From Chara braunii (taxonomy: Eukaryota > Streptophyta > Charophyceae > Charales > Characeae), in the NCBI GenBank assembly GCA_003427395.1, contig BFEA01000247.1, positions 2,061,667 through 2,112,142 on the forward strand: a DNA stretch of 50,476 nt. The letters run 5' to 3'. Shown here in pieces: positions 22,441-33,597 of the stretch. The number at the start of each line of letters is the position of its first letter. The first letter of the stretch is position 1. The position numbers were made by a program, and so were the translations under genes. Below the pieces are notes generated by a model. The model was not told where the DNA came from. It did not search any database and was given only the letters and a program-made list of their open reading frames with translations.

Positions 22441-22779
22441 GGGTTTATTAAAGGGGAAGAACTGAATGATCTAACGAACTACTTGAGCAAATTGATATGG
22501 GATTGTGAGAGATGTCTGTTCATGTATGCTTGAGGGCTCTCACTTGGGGCGTCTTTTTTGATAGGTTAGTTGCTTTAGATGCTCGCCAAGTGCTGGAGCC
22601 ATAGGTAGATCAAATGAATGATGGGAGGGAGAACTTGGGATGAAGACAAGACTGACCATGCTAGGAGTTAGGATCAATGCTAACTCACAATCTCATCTAG
22701 AGGTCGTGCGGGCTATTATTGATCCCGAATCATAAAGCAAGTGTCAGACGATAGTCTCAAGTATAGTTTGCTTTGTCTT

Positions 22780-23060
22780 TCTGTCCTTTCAGCTTTGTAT
22801 AAATCTTGGCAGCTTCCTGTTCCTATGGGAAGCGCTGCCGAAAGTTTTACAAATCTGAAAGAGTTAGTCATTTTTTGAGCTTGTAGAAATTCTGGAAAGA
22901 CATTTTTTTTACGGGAAGCGCTGCTGAAATTTTGTAGGATTTAGAGAGAGATTATTTTCAGCTAGGAGAAATCTGGCAATCCATCCTGTTTAGGGGATAT
23001 GCTGCCGAAAATTCGTATATTTTTAGATAGACATTAGAGGTTAGTTAAGAAGGTAGGATT
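22780..23060. repeat. GGCAGCG-TTCCC repeat array in copy 2
   Basis: Three units contain GGGAAGCGCTGCCGAAAGTT-like sequence (near 22825, 22918 and 22998). They are the reversed counterpart of arrays in copies 1 and 3. Confidence 0.65.
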
Positions 23061-23502
23061 ATTTCTTCATCACTCAAGCATGGCTTGGGTACTTGCCTGT
23101 GCTGCGTTGCCGGTCGCTTTTATTCAGATTAATTAAAGGCTTGACTATCTTCAACCTGATCCTATAAGGATCACTTTTCTGTTATCCTTTGATAACAGGT
23201 CGGTTTCCGGCTCAACTCTAGTTCACTCTTGCCACTCAACCTAAAGGGCGTTAGCCGTGTGGTTTGATTTATTGGTTGTGTTTTTAACCAGACTTTAATT
23301 GAATGGCCATTTAATAAAGATGTTGAGTACCTTATTTTGAGAGTTGTGCAAAGAGTGAGGCTTGTATGGCTGAAGCGAGGGGTGTGAGCGCAAAGAATGA
23401 TTGAAGTTGACCTCGTGTAATGTGTGCTCTGTTGATGTGGATTTTTTATGGGATTACAGATATGTTATGTGAATTGAAGTCCAAACTTGGTTTTGCGTAT
23501 GA

Positions 23503-23507
<5 letters not shown>

Positions 23508-23533
<26 letters not shown>
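23508..23533. repeat. (TA)n microsatellite
   Basis: An AT dinucleotide run within copy 2, absent from the other copies. Confidence 0.95.
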
Positions 23534-24605
23534 CTTGAAGGAAGCCACACCGTGATTGCGAGAGTGATCGTCTTCTATCTCATAACTTTTATATCATGTT
23601 TCTTGTGTTCGCCCGACCCATTGAGGATGCGCATAGTGATTAAGTAGGTGTTGCATTGAGAGAAAAAAAGTCCCCTTTGACCTTTTGCTTCTTAGAGTTA
23701 TTATGGTTGGACGTTGTAGTCCGTGGCAGCCGTCAAAGTCAAACCCCTTGACATTCGACCGCCACGACAGCTTGGAGCTGTCTACTCAACCCCTCTGCAC
23801 AGGATGCAGAAGAGAGTGTGGTCTTCAACCGCACATGGCGGTTGTCTGGCGTCGAAAGATTACCCCTCAAAGCGTCTGTCAGTTGACACTTGAGTGTCGA
23901 GCGCGACCCTCGAGAGTATCAAGGGCCACGAGGCTACGAGTACCAAGTAGTACCCCATCACCGCGAATGATCGCGTATGTTCGCATGGCTGGTTGATACG
24001 AAGAGGCAATGCGCTCGCTCAACTCTTATACGGAAGCCCAGCGCGCGATACCTACCTAATTCTCGTCCCGTAAAATTATGGGTTGGATATTGAAGGGACT
24101 AAGAATCGTTGTCTTGTAGCGTTGTTTGTGGCGTTTGTTTTGTGTGTGGTTCTATGCGTTATGCGTGGGTAAGTGTGGGTGTTGTAGTGTAACGCGTGAG
24201 TGTGTAGTGCGTCCTAGTCGAGCGGCGCCGATTCGCGTTTGGGACTTCAGCCCCCCAGCACGGCGATTCGCGTACGGGTTCGATTCTTGGGCGTTCGATC
24301 GCGCGTACCCCCTATGCTACAGCGAACGAGAAACGCCCTCGGCTGAGCCACCTCTGCAATTGCATACGAAAAACCTTCGCATGTGGTTGAGTAGCTCGGC
24401 AGGGATACGCCCACCTAAGGGATGGTGACAACTCCCGCAGGTGGAGGTAAGCGGTGCCTCGCGTGACTCTGTCCTGTCGTAGGGGCTCGCTAGAGGTACG
24501 ACTGACGCACTCGGCCGGAGCGGCAAATGCTCTCCGCGACATGTCCTGCCAAATCCTGTGTGACATGGTCGGGAGGGTCCCCGTGCGGGACCGATGCGCT
24601 CGACA

Positions 24606-25180
24606 GCGCGACCTTCTTAAGGGAATTCACATATTTTGAGGCTTCGACGCTAACAAAGCTAGGCGCATCAAGAAAGCAATTAACATGGGTCACAATTAAG
24701 AGGAGCGTGGTAGACGGGGAATCGGACCAGGTAAACCTCTTCCAGATGTGGCAAGCTAGGTGCAAACGACAGGTAATAGATACTGCAGCTGGAGGCAATC
24801 AGGATTTCAAAAAAATTGTTGAAGAAGTTATGACTCAGTTGTCTGTCGCCAAGGACGCAAATGCTCCAAGGAAAGTCATCGTAGTGACCCATGCCCAGGC
24901 AAAGGAAAAAGAAAAATGATAAGTGATGAGATAGAGGACGAAGAAGAAGAGGAAGAAGAGGAACCTAAACCCCCAAAAATGACAAAAGCTCAGCGGAAGA
25001 CCATAAATTTGGCTCAAGGGGGGCAAGGCTTAGGAAGCGGGCAGTGTTCTCAAACGGTGATGGTGGCACCATCCGAATCACAGGGTCTGGTCGGTGTGGC
25101 AATGCCTTCACAATTTGGGAAAGTGTCGTTTGGACAATGACAAACTTATGGACGTCCATGTCCTTGGCCTAGGGTCAACC
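24606..25180 (+). pseudogene. gag fragment, part 3
   Basis: Immediately after copy 2 the gag protein resumes: TFLREFTYFEASTLTK...LTWVTIKRSVVDGE...DQVNLFQMWQARCKRQ, then a helix KKIVEEVMTQLSVAKDANAP and a basic stretch ending at a stop near 24917. It continues in a shifted frame from 24916 as an acidic block (EDEEEEEEEEPKPPKMTKAQRK), then GQGLGSG...VGVAMPSQ to 25138. The acidic block followed by a Gln/Gly-rich linker is as I recall for the family. One frameshift near 24915 and a stop at 25138 are visible. Confidence 0.72.
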
Positions 25181-25329
25181 CTCGTGCGCCTTGGTCTATG
25201 AGTGGGTAGTTCGGGCCCTATTTAGGGGCGCCAATAAATATGGCGTCCTATGAGTTTCTACGGCCACAAGCCCAAAAGGCAGATTAGCCACAACAATTGA
25301 CGCCATAGGGATCTCAAGCTAAGGTTGAG

Positions 25330-25660
25330 GAAGAGGACGAGGAAATAAAGACCGCGGAGGAGGCGAAAAAGGAAACACTGGTGGAAATAATAATGGAGGT
25401 GGAAATGGGGATTGGAATGCCTCTGGTAGTCAGGGAGGCCAGGAAAGTGGACAAGGATATGGTAGAGGAAGAGAAGATTGGAGAAACACGATTTGCATGC
25501 ACTGTGCCCAGAAGGGGCATATGATACCATTTTGCCATATCAGTAAGAATGATGAGCAAGAGAGTCTGATTAATACAAATATTGACGACGATGTCTATGA
25601 TAAGTTCGAGAATCACATCGACCCTACAATACCGAGAAAAACGAGGAAAGAGGCTCTCCG
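25330..25660 (+). pseudogene. gag zinc-knuckle region, part 4
   Basis: Reading + strand in the frame of 25494, a Gly/Asn-rich linker (GGNNNGGGNGDWNASG) precedes a canonical CCHC zinc knuckle, CMHCAQKGHMIPFC, at 25494-25535 (C-x2-C-x4-H-x4-C). An Asn/Asp-rich stretch with ...DKFENHIDPTIPRK follows. Zinc knuckles of gag bind element RNA during packaging. The frame is open from about 25370 to a stop at 25661 but disconnected from part 3 by stops and shifts. Confidence 0.75.
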
Positions 25661-27170
25661 ATGATCCAATGCACTGAATGCGCATGCTCCTCTGACTATG
25701 TTTCGTGTTTGGCAAGAGGAAGAAGTTGACCCTGACGTAAGGATAGAAGAAATGGGAGAGAATAAGGAAGTGAAACAAAGGTTGAAAGTGGGAACTATGA
25801 AGGAAAAGTCATCGTGGTACAATCTAACAGTGAAGGAGAGGAATGTCAAATAGTGGCAGGGGAAACTTGGAACTTGAAAGAATGAAAGATTTGGTGGCAA
25901 AGATGGGACGGTGTCAAAGAAAACTGCAAGATATATGTAAGGAGGTTGGTGAATGGAGAAAAATGTTTCTCTATGACTCAAGTCCGAAAGCCCCAACAAA
26001 ATCTAGAAACCTTCCGATGATGACGATTTCAGGACCGGCGCCTCGTTCCGGTATAACTTTTAGGCCACCATCGAGACAAAGAAGGGTGTCATTAGTTACA
26101 TGAACAAGGAGTAAGGGACCGCCAAGTTCCAGTCAGCCACCTCAAGATATGTTTGAGCCAAGTGGAGAAAAGAAGACTGTTGAGGTCCTTGAAGAGGGCG
26201 ACGAAGAGGACGAGAAATTGAGGCAAAAGGAGGACAAGATAGCCGAGCAGAGAGCGAAAAAGAGGGGTGCTAAGACTGACACATATCAACCCCCCCCCAA
26301 AAAGAAAAAGTATATTGTTCGATTGAAAGAAAGATTCGATGTGGAAGGGACAGTCGATAGACTCCTTAAGGGTCATAATGACCTTTTGAATTTAAAGGAT
26401 ATCCTTGCTTTGGCCCCTAAACTATGAGACGAGTTGAAAGCTCAATTATCCAGAAGGTTGACAACTAGTATGCGTTTGGGTACTATAATTCCCAGAGAAG
26501 AGGAATGGGCAAAAACAAGCACACAAATATATTAGAAGTTTGTAGCGTGTGGGTGTTTGGAAGCGATTGTCAAAGGAAAACCATGCACAATGATGGTGGA
26601 TACGGGCGTCGAGATGAAACTCGTAAAAGAGGAATATGCTCAACGCTTGGGGATGGAGATTGATCGCTCCGATAAAGGGGTCCTCATGGGAGCGAATAGC
26701 AAGTCGATGTTTGTGGGGACCGCATCAAATGTGGTCGTGGAGATTGGGAAAGTGAAAGTGAGGAGTTTCTTTTTCATAATGCCCGATCCTCTTAGGTCGA
26801 TCTTTCTTATATTGAACAGAGTCTCTCATACTAAATCAGCATGACGAGACGATGTTGCTTGTGTTGTGTGACCCAGTATGTGGCAACTACAAGGTTGTCA
26901 CGTGTAGAAACACGAGGCCACAGAGTGTAAGAAATCGGTCTAATCCTAACTCTTTTACATTCAAAGAGTCAAAAAAGGAGAGGAGAAGGCTGGATAGGGA
27001 GAAATTTGAGAAAGATGATCAACCAGAGACACTGTCTCTTACTAGTAGCCTGGTTAACATAGGTGACAATATGGAAATAGTGTCTACCTATGGGATGACA
27101 GACCTAGAGGGGGTTAAGGCATTAAGGGAAAGGTGATCCAGCGGATGGAAGAAGGGGAAGCGGAGTTGGT
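25661..27170 (+). pseudogene. Retroelement protease region (retropepsin-like), no polymerase following
   Basis: The same polyprotein continues through several frames. 25843-26103 is a coiled-coil-like piece (LERMKDLVAKMGRCQRK...) then APRSGITFRPPS. 26149-26427 is acidic (EEGDEEDEKLRQKEDK) then KKKKYIVRLKERFDVEG...LLKGHNDLLNLKDILALAPKL. 26557-26844 holds the aspartic protease with active-site D-T-G at 26599-26607 and a GMEIDRSDKGVLMGANSK stretch. 26852-27136 is the C-terminal extension (CDPVCGNYKVVTCRNTR...SFTFKESKKERRRL). The second conserved protease motif (ILLGR-like) is damaged near 26795-26812. No reverse transcriptase, RNase H or integrase follows, so the element is truncated or of a gag-protease-only type. 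Confidence 0.78.
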
Positions 27171-27272
27171 ATATCATCTACCTGAAAGGGTATGAGGATC
27201 AGATCATTGCGGAGATGTTGATGACCCCGAGTGGTCATTCGAGGTATGACGAAGAAGTATGAGAGTGTAGTC

Positions 27273-27470
27273 TCAGCTAAGTGAGTCATTGATCAGTTCT
27301 TCAGGAAGATTCGTGACCAATGCAAATTTGTTATTGCCGTTATTTTCCTTCAATGTGCAAGGACCACAAATGTTAGTGTCAAAAATTGTTGTGTCGGATT
27401 TTGCATAACCATACTTACTGAGTTTTTGTTCGTGAGCTAAGTATGATGGAGACTTTGTTTCATTAGTCAT
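27273..27470 (-). CDS. Small unassigned open frame
   Basis: This is a 65-codon minus-strand frame with balanced composition (MTNETKSPSYLAHEQKLSKY... NNKFALVTNLPEEL). It reads more like a true protein fragment than its neighbours, but I cannot assign a family. It could be part of a copia-type polyprotein or a chance frame. No introns or promoter can be argued. Confidence 0.2.
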   Translation of the reverse strand: MTNETKSPSYLAHEQKLSKYGYAKSDTTIFDTNICGPCTLKENNGNNKFALVTNLPEELINDSLS

Positions 27471-27549
27471 GACTCTAGAGTTGGTTACTTTTCATTCGCA
27501 GTTACCATTGTGCACGTAGTCTTCAAATCACAGTGATTATTGTGATCTA

Positions 27550-27790
27550 CGTCATGCTAATGAACTTTTAATCACCTTCGTTTTCGTTTGGACGTTGTTA
27601 TCTAGATCAAGGAACCTGTTAGTGGTCAAGATGTTTGAGTGATCATTAAATATTTTAATGTAATGCTAATAAACTTTAACTCACCTTCGTTTTCATTTGG
27701 ACGTTGTTAAGGAACCTGCTAGTGGTCAGGATGTTTGAGTGATCATTAGTGGTCAGGATGTTTGAGTGATCATTAAACATTTAATTGTAA
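27550..27790. repeat. Nested tandem duplications
   Basis: A unit of about 112 bp beginning near ATGCTAATRAACTTT recurs at 27552 and 27663. In the second unit a 27-bp piece (AGTGGTCAGGATGTTTGAGT plus GATCATT) is duplicated again at about 27720 and 27747. The first unit has an extra ATCTAGATC. Confidence 0.88.
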
Positions 27791-27949
27791 TTCTGCACTT
27801 GCATGTCTCAAGAGCGTTCTGAGTGACTCAACTAGCAGCGGGACTCGTTGAGAAATAGTGCAAGGGCACGAAGGCACTAGGATTATTGCTTGGTTGTGTT
27901 ATGCAAGCATTCATCCCTGTGATGGTAGAGTGTTCGTGTGATGCTTCGA

Positions 27950-28370
27950 GAACAAGTGAAACTAAATAAGAGTTTACAAAAAGAATGCTCGAACGTGATG
28001 CTTTGGCCAATGTTTTATCACCCCAGGTTTGGTGCTACCCAGGGCGCTGCGGCTTGGCTCAACCCCTCCCAAACTCAGGGGCCTGCAATCTTCCATTGCA
28101 CCCTGCCGAGTGGCCTGTGGCACCACAGTCGCCTGGTGTGCAGGGGATCAGTGTCACACCTGCTAGGGGGGGAGCTGTCCAATCGTTTCTGACAGGACGC
28201 CTTCACTACTGAGTCCACCCCCCTAGGGGTTGAATCCCCCCATGGTCTCAACAACCTCAAGGGGAATGTGATATCAACCATTATGGTGCCCGAAGGTACC
28301 GCACAGGTTCCAAGTCCGCAAACTCGGACAAACTGAAATCCATTCAGGCGCATGTGCCCACCTTTTAGCG
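27950..28370 (+). pseudogene. Proline-rich retroelement-like coding remnant
   Basis: The frame at 27985-28210 (MLERDALANVLSPQVWCYPG...SPGVQGISVTPARGGAVQSF) looks like a conserved retroelement coding segment that I loosely remember from Chara sequences. Pieces in other frames (MVPEGTAQVPSPQ-like at about 28282-28320) continue it to about 28370. Stops and shifts break it, so it is a relic. The function is unknown. It may be a gag variant with a proline-rich tail. Confidence 0.38.
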
Positions 28371-28449
28371 CCTGGTTGCTACCCACGCAGTGTGCGAACA
28401 TCATGTGCGTCTTGTCCAACACCCGTCGACGGCATATGCACGAGGTCGC

Positions 28450-28522
28450 AAGTTTTGAACCCACACGCCTCTGGCCACATGTGCATTTCCAACCGCTGCC
28501 CTAACCATTGGGCTATCATGCC
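28450..28522 (-). repeat. tRNA-derived SINE-like head
   Basis: On the minus strand the A-box-like TAGCCCAATGGTTAG (28515-28501) is followed about 40 nt later by the B-box-like GGGTTCAAAAC (28462-28452). The length of about 73 nt and the D-arm/T-arm layout resemble a tRNA. The acceptor stem does not close, so a SINE head is more likely than a gene. The sequence below 28450 on the minus strand could be the SINE body. Confidence 0.5.
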
Positions 28523-28530
28523 ATTCACGC

Positions 28531-29510
28531 GACGTGCTTCTTCACAATTCAATACTACCCAGATCATGAGCAACTCGCGAATGTGACCAGAGCGAGAAAC
28601 AACCTCGGATGTGAACCCAAGGATGGTGAGCATGACGACAAGTCTGCATCTCGGAGCCACAACGGCCTCCTCACCGAAACTCTCTCCTCCCTTTTGCATT
28701 CACCCTTTCTCGTCGCCTGCTCTCGCTCACACAACCGCAACCAACGACCTCCCTCTTCCACCCCCACCCACCGTCGCCACACCTCAGCTCTCAACGATCA
28801 CGGCCACAAACAACCCTCGCTCCTCCTCATCGCTCACCTTGCCTGCTCTTCAACCTTGGCTATCACCCAACAATTCAGCAGCCTAACGACAAATCCCGTT
28901 GTTCGTCTCCCCAATTGTCGAGCCCGGACTCCTATAACGCCTAACTCAACCCACTTCCCATCCCTCCCCAATTGTGTTTTATTCGAATGTACTACTTTCC
29001 TACAAGTACAACTTAGGGAGGGCCATGATGGTGACGTCTCCAACGTTCCAGTTTGACCGCCTAACCTCTCCTAAATCGACTCGAACGGACAGGTTCTCCC
29101 ATCGAAGTCTACACCAAACCAAATTTCCCAATACCAGTTCATCCTTCCCATGTGTTCTCCCCACATACTCCCTTCAAAGGTCTGCACCTGGCCCCAAAAC
29201 TCAATCGGATGCATACGCTCACGCCGACGTCACAAAGTGACATCAGTCAAGGGCCCAAAGGGTGGTCATCACATGCCGGCTTCCGAGACTTCAAAAACTC
29301 ACCTCAATCCACCCCCCTCACTCGTCCAAGTTCATGCCGCCTAGACTACTCCTGCAGTTGGTGGGCAGTCAGCTTCCAGAGCATCTCTATGACCACGGAA
29401 AGGTCAACAGCTTGGCTGCTCCCCAAGGTTCAAGGCCACAACGACCCTAAGGAGTCACCATCAGCTCAATCGCCCTCATACAGTTCGAAGGATTGTATTT
29501 TGGTCACCCG
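28531..29510. other. Unassigned C-rich sequence
   Basis: Plus-strand C-rich sequence gives several overlapping proline/serine/threonine-rich frames (for example 28508-29056). None has a recognised domain, and frame overlap suggests composition. No repeat structure was noticed. Confidence 0.4.
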
Positions 29511-29514
29511 ATTG

Positions 29515-29610
29515 CATCTAGGCTCGAACTTGGGCCCGCATTTCAACAATTCATGGGTGTACCAACTGCGCTAGGCAAATTGGTATCATTAGCTAGGCGA
29601 GGTCCCTTCC
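29515..29610 (-). repeat. tRNA-like / primer-site-like segment, second copy
   Basis: On the minus strand the A box TAGCGCAGTTGG (29573-29562) and B box AGTTCGAGCC (29530-29521) both match the Pol III consensus well. On the plus strand TGGTATCATTAGCTAGG follows at about 29581, resembling an initiator-tRNA primer-binding site. The layout matches 16255-16345 over about 80 bp. It is either a SINE head or the leader of an LTR element. Confidence 0.45.
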
Positions 29611-30479
29611 CCTCTATGCCTGGCATACCAGCCGACCAGCCCCCTACCCCAACCTGTGACCGCGACAGTAAGCCCGGTCAGAGCAGGAACAAACTCAGGG
29701 AAGGTGTCTACGGCGGGGTGAACCAGTAAGTCTTCAAACCACACGGGCGCTGGTCAAACTGAACCCATTACCTCCTCGGCCTAAACCCACAACCAGCAGT
29801 CATTCAATCGCACTGACCACACCCGACTATCCAAACTCGAACAAGGCGCCCTCTTTCGGCCCGAGCTTGGGCCTGCCACCCTCGATGCTCATACACACGC
29901 CATATCCTTTTCAATTCAAACTTTCGACAGTTGGTTTGGACGCCGGCCGCACCCCGCCCTGTGTCGGGACCAGTGGGTCCCTGGATAAGTCCTGACCCCT
30001 GAGAGATGGTACATGGCAGAATTGTTCACAACTGAGAAAACCAGAGGCAAGAGAGATAAAAAGGATGGAAGGCCAAAGGCACAAGTGTCGGCGTCTAGGG
30101 ACCTAGAGAATGCCATGGGCCGCCGGAACCACTCGACCAAGAAGAAACTAACATAATAGCAAGCGGTGAAGGGCCACAGGAAAATAGTAAAGGTGGTCCA
30201 GCCGGGAAAAATAATGCCCTTGGCTGCGTGCCACAGGAAGAAAAGAGCCGAGGGGGTCAGGAAAGTAATAAGTAAGGCACCGACACGTGAGAACGTAGCC
30301 CGGGTCAAGAGGGCCACCGTGATGTGGCATAAGAAGAGTGGAAGGTCCACGGACCAAGTAAAGGGCAGCGACCGGAGAGGCCGACGCACGCGGGGCATGG
30401 AAAGAAAGTAGAAATGAGGCGGCCATGGGAAAGGAAGTGCTAAGAGAAACCAGGACACCGCAAGGGACAATGTCGGGGA
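29611..30479. other. Unassigned sequence
   Basis: The long minus-strand frame (29916-30470, 184 codons) is Phe/Leu/Pro-rich and is the complement of a purine-rich strand. It has no motif I recognise and is probably not a gene. No repeats were seen except GGGACAAGTGTC-like strings that begin the next unit. Confidence 0.35.
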
Positions 30480-33020
30480 CTATAGGGGACTAAGTAAAAA
30501 TAATGGCATTTTGAGACCAAGTACCGGTGGGACCACCAACGGGACAAGTGTCAGCGGAACAAGTGTCGGGGACTAGCCCGGAACAAGTGGCTGGGACATG
30601 CGATGTCCCAAGGCAAAGTCATGAAGGGCCATGAAAAAAAAAAAAACACGGCGAGATGTGCCGTTGAGATCAAGATCTAGACGACCAATAATATTAGCAC
30701 CACTAGTGCAAGCACTGGTGGAGGCAAACAGGAGGGCTAAAACGGAAAGGAAAATAAAAGAAAGGCAAGAGAAAAGACACGACAACAATCCGAAATATCT
30801 CGGATTAGCTACCTTGAAGAAAATGGAGCCTAGAGAAACTCCATGTGAAAAATAGACTCCCGGGAGAAAATCACAGCAAAGGGGGTCATAGTTTGGGAGA
30901 AAGGGAGGCAAAAGGAAGCTCTCATGGGCATGGGGGAGACCTAATTGCAGTCCGAGAAATAACAGACTGCACATTGGGCATAGGAAGGGCCAAAACTAAG
31001 AGGAAGGGCCTAGAAAAGACCTTGACGGCTACTTGACACTTGGCATGCTAAAAAAAGAAAGAAAAAAAAGAAAAAGGTGGGAGAATAAGACAAAAGGAGT
31101 GAAAGGGAGTGAGTGAGTTGGCCGTCAGCAGGGACTACCACAAGTAGGGACTGAGAGATCCTTACTGTTGGAAAATGAATAAAAAAGAAAAGGAAAAAAA
31201 AGAGAAAAAAAACTTAACGGTAAAAAACGGTCACTTGGAGAGATACATCCGTGACCATATACATTCTGGGATATTACGGTTGCAAGGGATCTTGATTTTT
31301 CCTTAATTTTGTTGAGAAAATTAAAAAAAATCAAGACCCCATACAACCGAGATACAATGGATTGCATGGGGAGGAGAAAACACATGTTTTAGATGCATAT
31401 GAAACCAATATTGAATCCAGATGCACTTGGGAGTTGACCGTTTCCTTTTGTTTCAGTTTAAGGCATGTTGTGGGGCCATGAGGCTAGAAAAAAAAACCAT
31501 TATGGCAGTCCGAGAAATAAGGGACTGCATGTGGAGGCTTGGGCTAAAAGGAAAAGGGTCTTGACTCACTCAAGACACTAGAAAAGAGTGTCTTTGGCTT
31601 GAGCAAATAAAAACGGTAAGTGGGGGCCGCGAGATGGTGGGTCTCGTGACCTAAAATATTCGAGGCACTTGAGGCTCATGAGAATAAGGGATTGGGGCTG
31701 CCGGGGACAAGGAGGCCCCAAATAAAAATGGGACGTCACCGGGAATGATGCCGGAGACTAAATGAGCCCAAACAAAAATAGTTGAAATTGGAGACATGCG
31801 TCGACGGGACCACCGCCGGGACTAAAAAATGGAACCAGCGTGAGAGGACGGCGGGGACTTGAGAAGTCCCAAGAGAACCATGGGCTAGCAAAAGAAGAGA
31901 AGTGCGCAAGCAAGTAGCGTTGTCAAGATCAAAGATCTTGACGGTGAAAAATATTAGCCAATGTGAGTGCAAACTGAAAAGAGCATAAGGAGAGAACGCT
32001 AGGAGGCAAAATGAGAGAAAAGGAGTAAGGGAGGGGCTGCCCAACAGTCCGAGATATCCCGGACTAGCAAGGCACAAGAAAATAGAGCTTCAATAGACTT
32101 TATGCAAAAAATAATATGCCAAGGAAAAATCGGAGCACAATGAAGCTCAAAATTGAGAAAACGGAGGCAAACGGAAGCTCCCATGAGCATGGGGGCTCCA
32201 TTATTGCAATCCGAGTTGCAACGACTAACTGTTGGCCATAAATCTGACATTTAATAAGGTCCTAAGGCCTAAAAAAAAGGTGCACAATAGTTTGACACTT
32301 GGCATAACAAAAGTAAAAGAAAAAGGAGAAAAAAATGAGAGGAAAATGAGGGTGGATGAGACAAAAGAGAAGAAAAGGGTGGAGGAGAATGTGCCGGTCA
32401 GTTGGGACTGGCACAATAGGGACTGACAGACCCCTATTGTGGCCTCATACCTCCACAAATTCTGGATTGCAGAGAGCAATATCTGAATTTAAAATGACAA
32501 AAATGGTCAAAAATGCAAAAGGGAGTTTACCGTTTTTTTTGTGAGCCATGAATCTGAGATCAGATTTCATGGTGGAGAGCATGTAGTCGTTTTTTGTGGG
32601 GCCAGTTCAAACGGCCAACTCCGGAATGAGTTGGCAACCCAAAATAGAAAGAAACCAAAGAAGGAAAAAACCGAAAGTGTGCATTTGGCCCAAAAAGAAG
32701 GCCAAATACACCAGAAATTGAAAAAGTGAGCATAGGGGCTCAAAATTGAAGCAAGGACCACTTGGGGGTAGCTCGAAATTCTGCTGGCCTTGGATCTCAG
32801 CCAGATCCAAGACTGAGATTGATCCGAGACTTTAAAAAATATATCGGCCTATCCAAAATGGGGTAGGAGCAGCACAAAGTGAGAACAAAGTCCCAAAAGA
32901 CATTTTTATTCCAAGTAAGGCTGGCCCTTCAAGACTCAAGGGGGCAGCATTTGAAAAGAAAAAGCAGGCTGAAGGAGACCAAGAGGCAATCCGAGTTGGT
33001 ACCAACCACTCGGACTGCAT
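30480..33020. repeat. Diverged tandem repeat, period about 1.26 kb, rich in hairpins
   Basis: Two diverged copies lie head to tail (about 30480-31740 and 31740-33000). Matching landmarks are 1259-1261 bp apart: GGGACAT-GCG-ATGTCCC at 30593 against GGGACTT-GAG-AAGTCCC at 31854, AATCCG...CGGATT at 30787 against AGTCCG...CGGACT at 32046, and a CTCMCATGRGCATGGGG block at 30920 against 32178. Both copies end in a block built on TAGGGACTGASAGA, near 31145 and 32417. Extra GCAGTCC/GGACTGC hairpins lie at 31505-31528 and, longer, at 32986-33018. No coding region is evident. It could be part of a larger LTR or satellite unit. Confidence 0.75.
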
Positions 33021-33597
33021 GTACTTGGACAAAATAAGGTCCAGGTACCCATGAGAGGCCTAGTGGTGGGATTTTGCCTTGGGGGTACCTCGGTTCACTT
33101 TGAGGCACATGAGGAGGCTCATGGGCTGGCCGGTACTCCGATTTCAGCCTACATAAGTTGAGGGAGCAATCGGCCACACTCACATTTGCATGAGGAGTGC
33201 CCATGCTGCCCAAGTGAGCTCATAGGACCACCCTACTCACTTGGAGTGAGAGGAGGGGAACCGCTGCCAGTTTGGAGCTCTGGAGGAGGCTGTGAGCTAG
33301 TAAGAGCTGCCATTGAGGCTAGTGAGAGTAGTGAGGCTGGCCTAGGAAGTTGATCCGTCATAGCCCCCTGGATGTGAGGAAGAAGGAAAGGCTAGAGAGA
33401 GCCTCATTAGCCTTCATTTCCTCATAGAGGAGAAAACTTCATAGCCATAATGATAAGGAGTTTGTCACATCAGGAAGGGACTGGGTAGGAGGAATGAGAA
33501 GGGCTCAAGGAAGAAGGAAGTCATAGCCAAGTAACGAGAAGCATCATCAAGATTGGTACGTCAACTCCAAGATACTAAAAGACGTGAGTGGAAAGAA
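33021..33597. other. Unassigned sequence
   Basis: Purine-rich plus strand with GAGGCTAGTGAGAGTAGTGAG-like short repeats at about 33290-33340. No gene was recognised. Confidence 0.35.

Larger units (their letters stand above)
17431..24605 (-). mobile_element. 7.2-kb non-coding element, copy 2 (inserted in gag)
   Basis: The 7175-bp insertion splits a retroelement gag gene. In element orientation it starts TGTCGAGCGCATCGG (minus strand from 24605) and ends ...CGCGCCGACA at 17431. The flanks GCGT (17427-17430) and GCGC (24606-24609) look like a 4-bp target duplication with one change. Subterminal palindromes lie at 24576-24592 (GGTCCC/GGGACC) and 17442-17459 (ATACCCTT/AAGGGTAT). Shared internal blocks with copies 1 and 3 are in reversed order: the hairpin TGACACTTGAGTGTC near 23887, a GATCC/GGATC hairpin near 23160, the GGCAGCG array and the hairpin array. 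No protein-coding region or long terminal repeat was found. Confidence 0.88.

Noticed and set aside
17431-24605. LTR retrotransposon or LARD explanation for the 7.2-kb element
   Set aside because: The first and last several hundred bases are unrelated to each other in all copies, so there are no long terminal repeats, although the ends do start TG and end CA.
29521-29573. Functional tRNA gene
   Set aside because: A and B boxes are good, but no acceptor stem or convincing anticodon arm can be drawn, and related degraded copies exist at 16255 and 18393.
29916-30470. 184-codon minus-strand membrane-like protein
   Set aside because: Phe/Leu/Pro richness is the complement of a purine-rich repeat-like strand, with competing frames on both strands and no motif.
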